DNA from: Zeimonas sp003577305
Lineage (GTDB): Bacteria; Pseudomonadota; Gammaproteobacteria; Burkholderiales; Burkholderiaceae_E
Reading direction: 5' to 3'
NCBI GenBank assembly: GCA_030263385.1
Contig: SZOX01000027.1
Span: 15,979 to 79,978 of the forward strand
Length of the DNA stretch: 64,000 nt
Position 1 is the stretch's first letter, and the number at the start of each line of letters is the position of its first letter. The notes under the pieces are model-generated. The model was not told where the DNA came from. It was given only the letters and a program-made list of their open reading frames with translations, and ran no database searches. The position numbers and the translations under genes are program-made. This document shows positions 63,222 to 64,000 of this stretch, in pieces.

Positions 63222-64000
63222 TCACTTCCAGATGTTCCACGGCGTCTGCATCCACACCGCCACCAGCACCAGCCAGAACAGCGTGAGCGGAATGAACACT
63301 TTCCAGCCCAGCCTCATGATCTGGTCGTAGCGGTAGCGCGGGAAGGTCGCCCGGAACCAGATGAACAGGCGCCACGTCGAGCGGCGGATACCAGCCGCCC
63401 AGGAACATGATCGAGGCCACTGCCGAGAGCAGGATCATGTTCGCGTATTCGGCGAGGAAGAACACCGCGAAGCCCATGCCCGAGTACTCGACCATGTGGC
63501 CCGCGACGATCTCCGACTCGCCTTCGACCACGTCGAACGGATGCCGGTTCGTCTCGGCCACCGACGAGACTACGTAGACCACGAAGACCGGCAGCAGCGG
63601 CAGCCAGTTCCAGGAGAGGAAGTTCACCCCGCGCGAGGCGAACCAGCCCTGCCCCTGGCCGAGCACGATGTCGCTCATGTTCAGGCTGCCCGAGACCATC
63701 AGCACGACGACCATCGCGAAGCCGATCGCCAGTTCGTAGGAAACCATCTGCGCCGAGGCGCGCATCGCGCCGAGAAACGCATACTTCGAGTTCGACGCCC
63801 AGCCGGCGATGATCACGCCGTAGATCTCGAGCGAGGTGATCGCCAGCAGCAGCAGCAGCCCGGCGTTGACGTTGGCCAGCACGAGTTCGGGTCCGAAGGG
63901 GATCACCGCCCAGGCGGCCATCGCCGGCATGATCGTCATCACCGGCCCGAGCAGGTAGAGCCCCTTGCTCGCCTGCGAGGGCACGATGATCTCCTTGAAC
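63222..64000 (-). pseudogene. nuoH: NADH-quinone oxidoreductase subunit H, disrupted (frameshift with small deletion), partial
   Basis: Minus-strand frame enters from the right edge. KGLYLLGPVMTIMPAMAAWA, EIYGVIIAGWASNSKYAFLG, RASAQMVSYELAIGFAMVVV, ETNRHPFDVVEGESEIVAGH and FFLAEYANMILLSAVASIMF are clear NuoH. After FLGGWYPPLDV (about 63375-63385) the frame loses homology. The correct sequence continues in another frame: WRLFIWFRATFPRYRYDQIM, RLGWKVFIPLTLFWLVLVAV, then WMQTPWNIWK and a stop at 63222. Compared with ordinary NuoH, about 15-20 residues between GGWYPPLDV and FIWFRATF are also missing, so this is a small non-triplet deletion, not one miscalled base. NuoH forms the quinone cavity floor. 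If real, complex I would be non-functional; an assembly error is quite possible. Confidence 0.8.

Noticed and set aside
62701..63984. A single NuoH-NuoI fusion protein
   Set aside because: The linking stretch has no homology and the true NuoH C-terminus is visible in another frame. The open frame results from the nuoH lesion and runs by chance into the nuoI frame.

Overview
The window is about 68-70 percent GC by eye and is chromosomal DNA of a betaproteobacterium, most likely Burkholderiales. The support is gene order and family content: PP2C phosphatase/kinase next to rph-rdgB-hemW, yicC-gmk-rpoZ-spoT-greB, pmbA-darP-mog, and nuoH-N followed by a NUDIX gene. No plasmid or phage backbone is visible.

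Layout. 1-1441 holds a broken TPP-enzyme/FrnE fusion. 1469-2617 holds a small membrane protein and a DUF433/DUF5615 toxin-antitoxin pair. tRNA-Ala(GGC) and tRNA-Glu(TTC) precede folD. 3980-11426 carries prlC, a thioredoxin-motif DUF4124 protein, a mechanosensitive-type channel, xth, a coiled-coil DUF4124 protein and glnA. 11601-17798 is a minus-strand run: acyl-CoA ligase, hemW, rdgB, rph, PP2C phosphatase and Ser/Thr kinase. A 190-bp MITE-like palindrome sits between the kinase and yicC. A VapBC-type module lies between yicC and gmk-rpoZ-spoT; greB is convergent with spoT. pmbA, darP and mog follow. Then comes a cluster of large inverted repeats that runs into the 3' end of relA, then mtfA.

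30331-41990 is a twelve-gene Tad/Flp pilus locus on the minus strand, almost wholly translationally coupled. It carries pilin, TadE/G-like proteins, CpaB, secretin, an FHA-TadA ATPase, TadB, TadC, a DUF192 protein, a TadD lipoprotein and TadE. No prepilin peptidase or TadZ gene is present in the window. A truncated Fic-associated gene and aceA lie upstream. 44584-48344 is a palindrome-controlled cluster of a BadH-like dehydrogenase and a DctPQM TRAP transporter. Then come rmuC, another DUF4124 protein, a large FtsX-type permease, a queuosine-precursor transporter, a dienoyl-CoA isomerase-like enzyme and a quinone oxidoreductase. tRNA-Ser(TGA) sits between two related AT-rich islands. The window ends in the complex I operon (NUDIX, nuoN-M-L-K-J-I-H), in which nuoH carries a frameshift/deletion.

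The strongest unexplained signals are the compound palindromic cluster that supplies a C-terminal extension of about 220 residues to RelA, the MITE with intact 29-bp terminal repeats and CTAG flanks, the TPP-FrnE deletion fusion, and the lesion in nuoH. The last two could be assembly errors and need read-level checking.
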